A stretch of 6,189 nucleotides of DNA from Stenotrophomonas sp. (GCA_003484865.1 DMZT01000196.1:1-6189), one strand, 5' to 3'; counted from the stretch's first letter, positions 1 to 6,055 are shown. The notes: generated by a model from the sequence alone, not told the origin. A program made the numbers and translations.

Positions 1-57
1 GCACTACCTCACCGGGCGGGCACTGCCTCACCGGGCCGGCACTACCTCACCGGGCCG
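1..57. repeat. Three tandem 19-bp repeats next to the stop of the c-di-GMP gene
   Basis: Three head-to-tail 19-bp units occupy 1-19, 20-38 and 39-57. The plus-strand consensus is GCACTACCTCACCGGGCCG. Unit 1 differs from unit 3 at one base (position 18 of the unit), and unit 2 differs from unit 3 at one base (position 6). A degenerate fourth unit may continue through about base 76, across the stop codon of the neighbouring gene. The array touches the window edge, so its copy number is unknown. On the minus strand each unit contains GTAG or GCAG followed by TGCCGGCC (TGCCCGCC in one copy). This recalls the GTAG-headed REP elements (SMAG) known from Stenotrophomonas, but the palindromic second half is missing, so that link is an inference. 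Confidence 0.85.
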
Positions 58-60
58 GCA

Positions 61-2205
61 TCACCCCGCCGAGGCCCCTGGCCGCGCCTGGGCCTTCCAG
101 CCTGCCGCAACCTCCACTCTGGGGCGGGGCACATCATGCAGCTGCATGAAGCGCAGGGCGTCTACCGGTCTGCCGAGCAGATAGCCCTGCAGGTAATCAC
201 AGCCCAGCCGTTCCAGGTAGGCGCGCTGACCGGCGGTCTCGACCCCCTCGGCCACGATGTCCATGTCCAAGGCATGCCCCAGGGCCACGATCGCCGAGAC
301 GATCACCACATCCTCGGAGCTGTTTTCCAGGTCGCGCACGAAGGCATGGTCGATCTTGATCTCGGTGGCGGGAAGGCGCTTGAGGTACAACAGGCTGGAG
401 TAGCCGGTACCGAAGTCATCGATGGAGATGCCCACCCCCAACGCCGCCATGGCTTGCAACAGGGTCAGGCTGGCCTCGGTATCGCGCATCACCGTGTTTT
501 CGGTGATCTCCAGGATCAGCCGGCGCGGCTCGATGCGATGGGTCTGCAGCGCCTCGCGGACTTCCTTCAGCAGGTTGGGCGAGGCGAACTGGATCGGCGA
601 GAGATTCACCGACACCGTCCAGGCGTCATGCCCGGCGTCGTGCCACACGCGCAGCTGGCGGCAGGCTTCATCCAGTGCCCAGCGCCCGATCTCGTTGATC
701 ACGCCGCTGCGTTCGGCCAGCCGGATGAAGCGGTCCGGCGGAATCAGGCCCTGTTGCGGATGCCGCCAGCGGATCAACGCTTCGGCGCCGCTGATCGATT
801 GCCCGGCGACGCGGGTCTTGGGCTGGTAGTGCAGGAACAGCTGCTCGCTGCCGATGGCGCGGCGCAGGTCGGCCAGCAGCTGGAACTGCTGCTCGGCGCT
901 GTCATTCATCCAGTCCGCAAACAGCACGTAGGCGTTGCGGCCGGCCTCCTTGGCCTGGTACATCGCCGCATCGGCGAAGGCCATCAGCTGGCGCTCGCTG
1001 GCGGCGTGGTCCGGGCAGATCGCGATGCCGATGCTGGCGGTCACCTGCAGGTCGTGGCGCGGCAGCAGTGGCTCGTTGCCGACGGTCTGGATGAGGCGGC
1101 TGGCCAGTGTCGCCACGTCCTCGTCGTTCTCGATCGGCACCACCAGCACGAACTCATCGCCGCCCAGCCGTGCCAGCATGTCCGCCGGCCGCAGCAGCTT
1201 GCGGGTGCGGTCGGCGACGGCCACCAGCAGCGCATCGCCGGTCTGGTGGCCGTAGGCATCGTTGACCTGCTTGAAGCCGTCCAGATCCATGAACATCACC
1301 GCGAAGCGGCTGCCGCGCTGCTCGGCCTCGGCCAGGGCCTGCTCGATGCGCTGCTGCAGCAGCCGGCGGTTCGGCAGGCGGGTCAGGGGATCGTGCAGGG
1401 CCGCCTGGGTCAACTCCGCCTGCGCATCATCCAGCGAGCTGCTCAGGTCGGTGTTGCGCAGCCGCAGCAGCTGCGCCTCCATGCGCTGGTCCAGCCAGGA
1501 CACGATCAGGACCACCGCCAGGATCGCGATGGTCAGGGCCAGCACCACCAGTGCCAGCCATTGCGCCTGCAGGCCATCACCGGCCGCAGCACCGCAGATG
1601 CTGTCCGCCGGAAAGCGGGCGGCGGCCATGCCGGTGTAATGCATGCCCACGATCGCGGTGCCCAGCACCAGTGCCGGTGCGGCGCGGTCGCGCAGGCGGC
1701 GGTGCGTGCTGCGCAGGCGGAAGGCAATGAACAGGGCCGTCCACGAGGCCGCCACTGCAATCAGCAGCGACAGCGCCACCCAGCCGGCGTGGTAGTCGAT
1801 GCCGGGCTGCATGTGCAGCGCGGCCATGCCCAGGTAATGCATCGAGGCGATGCCACTGCCCATCAGCACGGCGCCAAGCGCCAGCCGCCCGTGCGGCAGG
1901 GTCGGCTGCGAGACCAGCCACAGCGCGAAGATGGAAGAGGCCATGGCGGCCAGCAGCGAGACGGTGGTCAGGCCAAGCGCATAGCCGAGGGGGATCGGCA
2001 ACTGGAAGGCGAGCATGCCGATGAAGTGCATCGACCAGATGCCCAGCCCCATCGCGCAGCCGCCGCCGACCAACCACAACCAGGTGGTGCGGCGCGTGGT
2101 GGCGGTCGTCACCCGGCTGGACATATCCAGCGCGGTAAAGGAGGCCAGTACTGCGACAAGGAACGAAATCACCACCAACCACGGGGTATAGCTGCCGATC
2201 AGCAT
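61..2205 (-). CDS. MHYT-GGDEF-EAL membrane protein, probable bifunctional diguanylate cyclase/phosphodiesterase
   Basis: This 714-residue inner-membrane enzyme of cyclic-di-GMP metabolism has an N-terminal MHYT sensor of about seven hydrophobic segments (residues about 7-236). The sensor carries three motifs: MHFIGM (59-64), MHYLGM (122-127) and MHYTGM (188-193). In this family such motifs are proposed to bind a metal that senses oxygen, CO or NO. The GGDEF domain starts near DPLTRLPNRR (272-281), has MDLDGFK (306-312) and an intact GGDEF (348-352), and is preceded at the right distance by the product-inhibition site RPAD (339-342). The EAL domain has EAL (475-477), NLSP (534-537), EITE (566-569), DDFGTGYSSL (596-605), EIKID (615-619) and AEGVET (652-657), so both activities look possible. 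I chose the ATG at 2205. A GTG at 2214 would add three residues but lies only one base from the GGGAG ribosome site. Architecture resembles Pseudomonas MucR and NbdA. Net activity cannot be told from sequence. The gene sits behind fliR with its own RpoN-like promoter, so control of motility or biofilm is inferred. Confidence 0.95.
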   Translation of the reverse strand: MLIGSYTPWLVVISFLVAVLASFTALDMSSRVTTATTRRTTWLWLVGGGCAMGLGIWSMHFIGMLAFQLPIPLGYALGLTTVSLLAAMASSIFALWLVSQPTLPHGRLALGAVLMGSGIASMHYLGMAALHMQPGIDYHAGWVALSLLIAVAASWTALFIAFRLRSTHRRLRDRAAPALVLGTAIVGMHYTGMAAARFPADSICGAAAGDGLQAQWLALVVLALTIAILAVVLIVSWLDQRMEAQLLRLRNTDLSSSLDDAQAELTQAALHDPLTRLPNRRLLQQRIEQALAEAEQRGSRFAVMFMDLDGFKQVNDAYGHQTGDALLVAVADRTRKLLRPADMLARLGGDEFVLVVPIENDEDVATLASRLIQTVGNEPLLPRHDLQVTASIGIAICPDHAASERQLMAFADAAMYQAKEAGRNAYVLFADWMNDSAEQQFQLLADLRRAIGSEQLFLHYQPKTRVAGQSISGAEALIRWRHPQQGLIPPDRFIRLAERSGVINEIGRWALDEACRQLRVWHDAGHDAWTVSVNLSPIQFASPNLLKEVREALQTHRIEPRRLILEITENTVMRDTEASLTLLQAMAALGVGISIDDFGTGYSSLLYLKRLPATEIKIDHAFVRDLENSSEDVVIVSAIVALGHALDMDIVAEGVETAGQRAYLERLGCDYLQGYLLGRPVDALRFMQLHDVPRPRVEVAAGWKAQARPGASAG

Positions 2206-2215
2206 GGAAGACACT

Positions 2216-2220
2216 CTCCC
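2216..2220 (-). promoter_or_regulatory. Ribosome binding site of the MHYT-GGDEF-EAL gene
   Basis: GGGAG on the minus strand lies 10 bases before the ATG at 2205 but only one base before an in-frame GTG at 2214. A one-base spacing is too short for initiation, so this site favours the ATG. The protein then begins MLIGSY, a start typical of MHYT proteins. Confidence 0.6.
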
Positions 2221-2258
2221 TGGTCAACATCTGAGCGATACGACAGGACGCACGGCCA

Positions 2259-2278
2259 TCACCGCAAAGATACGGTGA
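2259..2278 (-). promoter_or_regulatory. Perfect inverted repeat in the predicted 5' leader of the c-di-GMP gene
   Basis: On the minus strand, TCACCG and CGGTGA form a perfect 6-bp inverted repeat around an 8-base spacer (TATCTTTG). It lies about 7 to 27 bases downstream of the start site predicted from the sigma-54 match. It could be a leader hairpin or an operator half-site pair. No protein or ligand can be assigned from sequence, and it does not match the FleQ box I know from Pseudomonas. Confidence 0.4.
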
Positions 2279-2294
2279 AGATTCTGTCGTTGCG

Positions 2295-2311
2295 TTGCAA
2301 AGGCACTGCCG
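2295..2311 (-). promoter_or_regulatory. Sigma-54 (RpoN) promoter, -24/-12 elements
   Basis: The minus strand reads CGGCAGTGCCTTTGCAA. The invariant GG (2310-2309) and GC (2298-2297) are separated by exactly 10 bases, as RpoN requires. The flanking GGCA and TTTGCA fit the consensus TGGCACG-N4-TTGCA, with mismatches at the first T and at the C and G that follow GGCA. The transcription start would fall near 2285 on an A, giving a leader of about 80 bases to the ATG at 2205. Many flagellar operons in Xanthomonas and relatives are RpoN- and FleQ-dependent, so the context supports the call. No convincing FleQ site is visible upstream. Confidence 0.6.
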
Positions 2312-2378
2312 TCGAGCGGTCAAGACTACCGTCAGGCCCCCGGTGCCCCGCAAGTGGCGTGAGTGCCCCCAACCCATG

Positions 2379-2400
2379 GCGGCAGGAGGTGTCCCGCCGC
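2379..2400 (-). terminator. GC-rich hairpin just downstream of fliR
   Basis: On the minus strand, GCGGCGGGA (2400-2392) and TCCTGCCGC (2387-2379) can pair over 9 bp with one G-U wobble around a CACC loop. The hairpin begins 10 bases after the fliR stop codon. It is followed by CATGGGTTGGGGG and has no U-tract, so it is not a standard intrinsic terminator. It may protect the 3' end of the fli transcript or attenuate read-through into the next gene. The role is inferred from position and stem strength. Confidence 0.4.
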
Positions 2401-2410
2401 GTGTCCCGGG

Positions 2411-3202
2411 TCAGCGGCTGACACTGTCGGCGGCATCGAAGGCCGCATCGAACAGGCGTTGCACCGGCGGCCCCATCTCGCCGGCCAGCACGGTCAGCAG
2501 GAACAGGCCCAGCAGCAGTGCGACCGGCAGGCCGAGCTGGATCGGGTTCAACGCAGGCGCCGCACGGGCCAGCACGCCGAAGGCCAGGTTGATCGCCAGC
2601 ATCGCCACGGTCAGCGGCAGTGCCAGCGTGAGCGCGCCACGGAACACCTGCAGCAGGAAGGTCGGGGCGATGCTCAGGAATGCCTGCGGATCGGGCAGCG
2701 AGGTGCCGATCGGCAAGGCCTTGTAGCTGTCCATCAACAGCGAGATCAGCGCCAGGTGGCCGTTGACGGTGAAGAACAGCAGGCCGAACAGCAGATAGAA
2801 CCACTGCCCGATCACGCCGGAACTGCCGCCACGCAGCGGGTCGCTCATCTGCGCGAAGGCCAGGCCGGTACCCTGCGCGACCAGCTCGCCGGCCATCGCG
2901 CCGGCTTCGAAGACCAGCCTCAGCAGGAAGCCGATCGATACGCCGATCGCCAGTTCGCGGGCAATGGTCAGCACCGTGGCCGCATCGAAGCCGGTCCATT
3001 CCGGCACCGGCGGCAGCATCGGCGACAGCGCGATCGCCAATGCGCCGGCAAGCAGCACGCGGATTCGTGACGGCACCGCGCGTGTACCGATCAGCGGCAT
3101 GGCCATCAGCATCGCGCCGATCCGCAGCATGGTCCACAGGATCGTGCCGATCATGCCGAAGGCCTGCAGGCCATCGGCGGCCATCTGGGTCGCGGAATCC
3201 AC
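2411..3202 (-). CDS. fliR: Flagellar type III export gate protein FliR
   Basis: FliR is an integral membrane protein of the flagellar export gate. It joins FliP and FliQ in the FliP5-FliQ4-FliR1 complex in the basal-body membrane, through which rod, hook and filament subunits pass. The 263 residues are the usual length. Most of the protein is hydrophobic. The family region from ARELAIGVSIGF (81-92) through GELVAQGTGLAFAQMSDP (105-122) is present, as is the conserved stretch LPLTVAMLAINLAFGVLARAAPALNP (195-220), mentioned here by its ends and positions. The start is GTG at 3202. A GAGG ribosome site overlaps the fliQ stop 8 bases upstream, while the next in-frame ATG (codon 7, at 3184) has no such site. 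It begins 10 bases after fliQ and is probably the last gene of the fli operon. Confidence 0.97.
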   Translation of the reverse strand: MDSATQMAADGLQAFGMIGTILWTMLRIGAMLMAMPLIGTRAVPSRIRVLLAGALAIALSPMLPPVPEWTGFDAATVLTIARELAIGVSIGFLLRLVFEAGAMAGELVAQGTGLAFAQMSDPLRGGSSGVIGQWFYLLFGLLFFTVNGHLALISLLMDSYKALPIGTSLPDPQAFLSIAPTFLLQVFRGALTLALPLTVAMLAINLAFGVLARAAPALNPIQLGLPVALLLGLFLLTVLAGEMGPPVQRLFDAAFDAADSVSR

Positions 3203-3210
3203 GGCGGCTG

Positions 3211-3214
3211 CCTC
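3211..3214 (-). promoter_or_regulatory. Ribosome binding site deciding the fliR GTG start
   Basis: GAGG is formed from the last bases of the fliQ stop codon plus the next two bases, and lies 8 bases before the GTG at 3202. Its position suggests that ribosomes ending fliQ re-initiate on fliR. Confidence 0.55.
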
Positions 3215-3482
3215 AGCCGATCAGATGGGGAATGCGCTGGAACAGCAGCGTGGTGTACTCGACCAGGTGGCCGATCAGCAGGCTGCCCAGCGCGAACAAC
3301 ACCACGGTCAACGCCGCGGCCTTGGCGACGAAGGCGATGGTGGGTTCGTTGAGCTGGGTCGCGGCCTGGACCACGCCGACCACCACGCCGACGATCAGCA
3401 CGGTGAGCAGCAGCGGGCCGGCAACCCACAACACGGTGATCAGGCCACCACGCAGTTCGGTCAGGGCAAGTTCGGGCGTCAT
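3213..3482 (-). CDS. fliQ: Flagellar type III export gate protein FliQ
   Basis: FliQ is a small membrane protein that surrounds the FliP-FliR core in the export gate. At 89 residues it has the family's standard length. Two long hydrophobic helices, roughly residues 15-38 and 52-75, are separated by the polar stretch QAATQLNEPTIAFVAK (39-54), which carries the family's well-conserved Q-x-x-T-Q-x-x-E pattern. The ATG at 3482 is 39 bases from the end of fliP, the largest gap in the operon. The ribosome site before it is weak (GAG 6 bases upstream). The order fliP-fliQ-fliR makes the assignment secure. Confidence 0.97.
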   Translation of the reverse strand: MTPELALTELRGGLITVLWVAGPLLLTVLIVGVVVGVVQAATQLNEPTIAFVAKAAALTVVLFALGSLLIGHLVEYTTLLFQRIPHLIG

Positions 3483-3521
3483 GTCAGTCTCGGGTCCGTT
3501 TCGATCAACAGGGTGGGGCGG

Positions 3522-4304
3522 TCAGACCGCATTGAAGCTGGCGGCCAACGTGCCCACCACCAGAACCCAGCCATCCACCAGCACGAACAACAGGATCTTG
3601 AACGGGGCGGAGACCAGCATCGGCGAGAGCATCATCATGCCCATCGACATCAGTACGCTGGCCACGACCAGATCGATGATCACGAAGGGAATGAAGATCA
3701 GGAAGCCGATTTCGAAGGCGGTCTTGAGCTCGCTGGTAACGAACGAGGCGACCAGGATCGGGAACGGGATGGCATCCGGGCTGTCGTAGGTGCCGTGGCC
3801 GGCCATGCCGGCAAAGGTCATCAGATCGGTCTCGCGGATCTGCGCCAGCATGAAGGCGCGCAGCGGCTGGGTGGTCAGGGTCCAGGCCGTCTGGAAATCG
3901 ATTTCGCCGTTGAGGTAGGGCGCCATGCCGCTGCCCCACGCCTTCTGCCACACCGGCAGCATCACCATCGCGGTGAGGAACAGCGCCAGGCCGAGCAGCA
4001 CCTGGTTGGACGGGGTCTGGCCGGTGCCGAGCGCCTGGCGCAGCAGGCCCAGCACGATGATGATGCGGGTGAAGGCGGTCAGCACCAGCAGCATCGACGG
4101 GATCAGGGTGATCGCCGTCATCAACAGCAACGTCTGCAAAGGCAGGCTGACCGGCTGCCCGCCGATCTTGCCGACATTCACATCCGGCAGCGCCGGCACA
4201 CCCGGCACGCCGGGCGCGGCCCAGGCCAGGGCCGGAAGCGCGCACAGCAGGGCGGTCAGCAACAGCGGCAGGTAACGGGTCCAGGAAGTACGGGGGCCAC
4301 GCAT
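3522..4304 (-). CDS. fliP: Flagellar type III export gate protein FliP
   Basis: FliP forms the main ring of the export gate in the basal-body membrane, with five copies per apparatus. The 260-residue product starts with a cleavable-looking signal sequence: basic residues RGPRTSWTR (2-10), a hydrophobic core (11-28) and a likely cut after ALAWA (25-29). After a short periplasmic part rich in Pro and Gly come transmembrane segments near 57-88 and 101-117. A cytoplasmic or periplasmic loop follows, containing FMLAQIRETDLMTFA (151-165). The two FliP family signatures appear as ASFVTSELKTAFEIGF (186-201) and IPFVIIDLVVASVLMSMGM (205-223). The last helix ends at VDGWVLVVGTLAASF (243-257). An AAGGAA ribosome site lies 8 bases before the ATG, and only 2 bases separate it from fliO. 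Confidence 0.98.
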   Translation of the reverse strand: MRGPRTSWTRYLPLLLTALLCALPALAWAAPGVPGVPALPDVNVGKIGGQPVSLPLQTLLLMTAITLIPSMLLVLTAFTRIIIVLGLLRQALGTGQTPSNQVLLGLALFLTAMVMLPVWQKAWGSGMAPYLNGEIDFQTAWTLTTQPLRAFMLAQIRETDLMTFAGMAGHGTYDSPDAIPFPILVASFVTSELKTAFEIGFLIFIPFVIIDLVVASVLMSMGMMMLSPMLVSAPFKILLFVLVDGWVLVVGTLAASFNAV

Positions 4305-4306
4305 GG

Positions 4307-4708
4307 TCAGGGTTCCTTGCGCAGCCGCTGTTGCAGCAGCTGGGCGAAATTCGGGAGGTGTTTGAAATCGGGAAGGCGCGCCGGCGTCGGAGCCGGCAGG
4401 GGGTCGGGCAGCTGATGCAGCGTGTTGATGCCACCGGCAGTGACGCCCAGCAGCAGCTGGGTGCCATTGACCTCGACCACCACCACGCGCTCCTTCGCGC
4501 CGACGGTCAGGCTGGCGACCACGCGCAGCCCCTCGGCCGGGCGGAAGCCGCTGCCGGGCATGCGCTTGAGCAACCAGCCCAACCCGACGATCAACGCCAG
4601 CACGCCGAGCAGTGCCAGCACCGCACCGAACATGCCCGGTGCAGCGGCGGCATGCTGGCCGACCTTGACGGTCGAGGCGCCGGCCGCGATCAGCAGCCCG
4701 GCACTCAA
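4307..4708 (-). CDS. fliO: Flagellar biosynthesis protein FliO, TTG start
   Basis: FliO is a membrane protein that helps assemble or stabilise the FliP ring and is not kept in the finished export gate. The 133 residues have one transmembrane helix (about 26-48, ending in KRM). A cytoplasmic domain follows with the family pattern LRVVASLTVGAKERVVVVEV (61-80), then LLLGVTAGGINTLHQL (85-100), and the tail is rich in proline and basic residues. The start is a TTG at 4708 whose last two bases overlap the fliN stop (TTGA). A GGAG ribosome site 6 bases upstream supports it. The first in-frame ATG (codon 26, PGMFG) would remove the short N-terminal periplasmic part. It reads directly into fliP after 2 bases. 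Confidence 0.92.
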   Translation of the reverse strand: MSAGLLIAAGASTVKVGQHAAAAPGMFGAVLALLGVLALIVGLGWLLKRMPGSGFRPAEGLRVVASLTVGAKERVVVVEVNGTQLLLGVTAGGINTLHQLPDPLPAPTPARLPDFKHLPNFAQLLQQRLRKEP

Positions 4709-5043
4709 CGCAGTCTCCGGATCCGTTCGCTCGGGCTGACCACGTCGGTCAGGCGCACGCCGAAGCGGTCGTTGATCACCACCACCTCGCCATGGGCGAT
4801 CAGGGTGCCGTTGACGAACACGTCCAGCGATTCGCCGGCACCGCGCTCCAGTTCCACCACCGAGCCCTGGTTGAGCTGCAGCAGGTTGCGGATCGGCAGG
4901 CGGGCGCGGCCCACTTCCAGCGACAGCGTCACCGGCACATCCAGGATCACATCCAGGTTGAGCTCGTCGCCGACCGTGGTGTCATCGGACTGCAGCTGGG
5001 TGAACTGTGCCGGTGCCGGCGCGTTGGATTCGATATCGTTCAT
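4705..5043 (-). CDS. fliN: Flagellar motor switch protein FliN
   Basis: FliN forms the lower part of the cytoplasmic C-ring, with FliM. It takes part in switching rotation direction and in docking the FliH-FliI export ATPase. The 112-residue protein has a variable acidic N-terminus (1-28). A single SpoA (FliMN_C) domain follows, running from LDVILDVPVTLSLEVGR (30-46) through LLQLNQGSVVELERGAGE (54-71) to INDRFGVRLTDV (90-101). It is a little shorter than the enterobacterial FliN because of the short N-terminus. The start is the ATG at 5043, which overlaps the fliM stop (ATGA) and follows an AGGAAGA ribosome site 6 bases upstream. The reading frame stays open upstream to 5172, but that part lies inside fliM and reads as arginine-rich nonsense. 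Confidence 0.97.
   Translation of the reverse strand: MNDIESNAPAPAQFTQLQSDDTTVGDELNLDVILDVPVTLSLEVGRARLPIRNLLQLNQGSVVELERGAGESLDVFVNGTLIAHGEVVVINDRFGVRLTDVVSPSERIRRLR
4715..4718 (-). promoter_or_regulatory. Ribosome binding site deciding the fliO TTG start
   Basis: GGAG lies inside the last codons of fliN, 6 bases before the TTG at 4708. Good spacing and the TTGA stop-start overlap together favour this rare start codon over the internal ATG 25 codons later. Confidence 0.6.
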
Positions 5044-6047
5044 TGCGGGTCTTCCTGCAGTACGGGAACGCGTGGGCGGATGCCCGGGGGATGGGTGGCG
5101 GTGATCTTCACCGCGTTGAAACCGTTGGCGACGCCGAACTCGCCGGTGAACACCGGCACGTTTTCCACGCACACCGGCACCTGCTTGGGCAGCTCGATCG
5201 GCAGCACATCGCCGATCTTCAGCTTGGTCAGGTCGCGCAGGCTCATGCGCTTGGTGGCCAGTACGCTGGAGAGCGTGACCTCGGCGATGTTGAGCTGCTC
5301 GCGCAGCATCACGCCCCAGCTGGCATCGCGGTCGTTGCGGTCGCTCTGGATGCCCGCGTCAAGCAGCTCGCGGATGGGCTCGAGCATCGAGTAGGGCAGG
5401 GTGACGTGGATGTCGCCGCCACCGCCGTCAAGCTCGACATGCAGGCGGCAGACCACCACGTACTCGCGCGGCGTCACGATGTTGGCGAAGTGCGGATTGA
5501 TCTCGGAGTTGATGTACTCCAGCTCCACATCCATCACCGGCGCCCAGGCTTCCTGCAGATCAGCGAAGGTCTGCTTGAGCAGCAGGTGGATCACGCGCAT
5601 CTCGGTGGCGGTGAACTCGCGCCCTTCGATACGGGTCGGGTAGCGCCCATCACCGCCGAAGAAGTTGTCCACGATCGCGAACACCAGCGTCGGCTCGAAC
5701 ACGATCAGCCCGGTCCCGCGCAGCGGCTTGAAGCGGATGAGGTTGAGGTTGGTCGGCACGTACAGCGAGTGCATGTAGTCATTGAACTTGATCAGCTCGA
5801 TGCCACGCACGGAGAGTTCGGCCGAGCGGCGGATCAGGTTGAACAGGCCGATGCGCCACAGGCGCGCGAAGCGCTCGTTGACCATTTCCAGGGTCGGCAT
5901 GCGGCCGCGGATGATGCGGTCCTGACTGGCGAAATCGTACGAGCGCGCCTCGCCGGGCGTGGGCGCATCGAGGTCGGTCTCAACCGCACCGGAGTCCACG
6001 CCATGCAGCAGGGCATCGATCTCGTCCTGGGAAAGCAGGTCATTCAT
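5040..6047 (-). CDS. fliM: Flagellar motor switch protein FliM
   Basis: FliM links the C-ring to FliG and binds phosphorylated CheY, so it converts chemotaxis signals into changes of motor rotation. The 335 residues match the family length. The N-terminal CheY-P binding peptide is clear (LSQDEIDALL, 5-14). The middle domain holds the GGxxG motif in FFGGDGRYPTRIEGREFTATE (129-149), which contacts FliG. The C-terminal SpoA domain runs from about LREQLNIAEVTLSSVL (248-263) through LRDLTKLKIGDVLPIELP (270-287) to GFNAVKI (309-315) and is homologous to FliN. The ATG at 6047 has an AAGGG ribosome site 5 bases upstream, overlapping the fliL stop codon. The stop codon overlaps the start of fliN. Confidence 0.98.
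   Translation of the reverse strand: MNDLLSQDEIDALLHGVDSGAVETDLDAPTPGEARSYDFASQDRIIRGRMPTLEMVNERFARLWRIGLFNLIRRSAELSVRGIELIKFNDYMHSLYVPTNLNLIRFKPLRGTGLIVFEPTLVFAIVDNFFGGDGRYPTRIEGREFTATEMRVIHLLLKQTFADLQEAWAPVMDVELEYINSEINPHFANIVTPREYVVVCRLHVELDGGGGDIHVTLPYSMLEPIRELLDAGIQSDRNDRDASWGVMLREQLNIAEVTLSSVLATKRMSLRDLTKLKIGDVLPIELPKQVPVCVENVPVFTGEFGVANGFNAVKITATHPPGIRPRVPVLQEDPQ
5050..5056 (-). promoter_or_regulatory. Ribosome binding site of fliN
   Basis: AGGAAGA lies in the final codons of fliM, 6 bases before the fliN ATG at 5043. It is the strongest Shine-Dalgarno match in the operon, which fits the high copy number of FliN in the C-ring. It also fixes the fliN start over the longer open frame reaching back to 5172. 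Confidence 0.6.
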
Positions 6048-6055
6048 GGTCGCCC

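Noticed and set aside
1..57. CRISPR array
   Set aside because: The units are directly adjacent with no spacers between them, and 19 bp is too short for typical CRISPR repeats.
2206..2214. A GTG start three codons earlier for the c-di-GMP gene
   Set aside because: The GGGAG site is only one base away from this GTG but 10 bases from the ATG at 2205, so the ATG is more likely.
2312..2350. FleQ-type activator site upstream of the sigma-54 match
   Set aside because: GTC and GAC half-sites occur around 2319-2334, but their spacing and centre do not fit the Pseudomonas FleQ consensus that I know, so I do not call one.
1577..2377. A 266-codon minus-strand frame starting in the gap after fliR
   Set aside because: Most of it overlaps the MHYT region in another frame and reads as arginine- and alanine-rich nonsense. 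The part in the gap has no ribosome site or domain, and the sigma-54 match lies inside it.
136..2421. A 761-codon open frame on the plus strand, antisense to the c-di-GMP gene
   Set aside because: It is a mirror of the GC-rich codon pattern of the real gene. The translation is rich in Gln, His, Arg and Gly with no recognisable domain, and the opposite strand has a full set of conserved motifs.
2964..4415. A 483-codon plus-strand open frame over fliR, fliQ and fliP
   Set aside because: It has the same low-complexity His/Gln/Arg/Asp composition and crosses three well-supported genes on the other strand. It is a shadow frame.
5044..5172. A longer FliN start that would add 43 residues
   Set aside because: The extra part is an out-of-frame reading of fliM, with many arginines and no family match. 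The ATG at 5043 has a strong ribosome site and an ATGA overlap.
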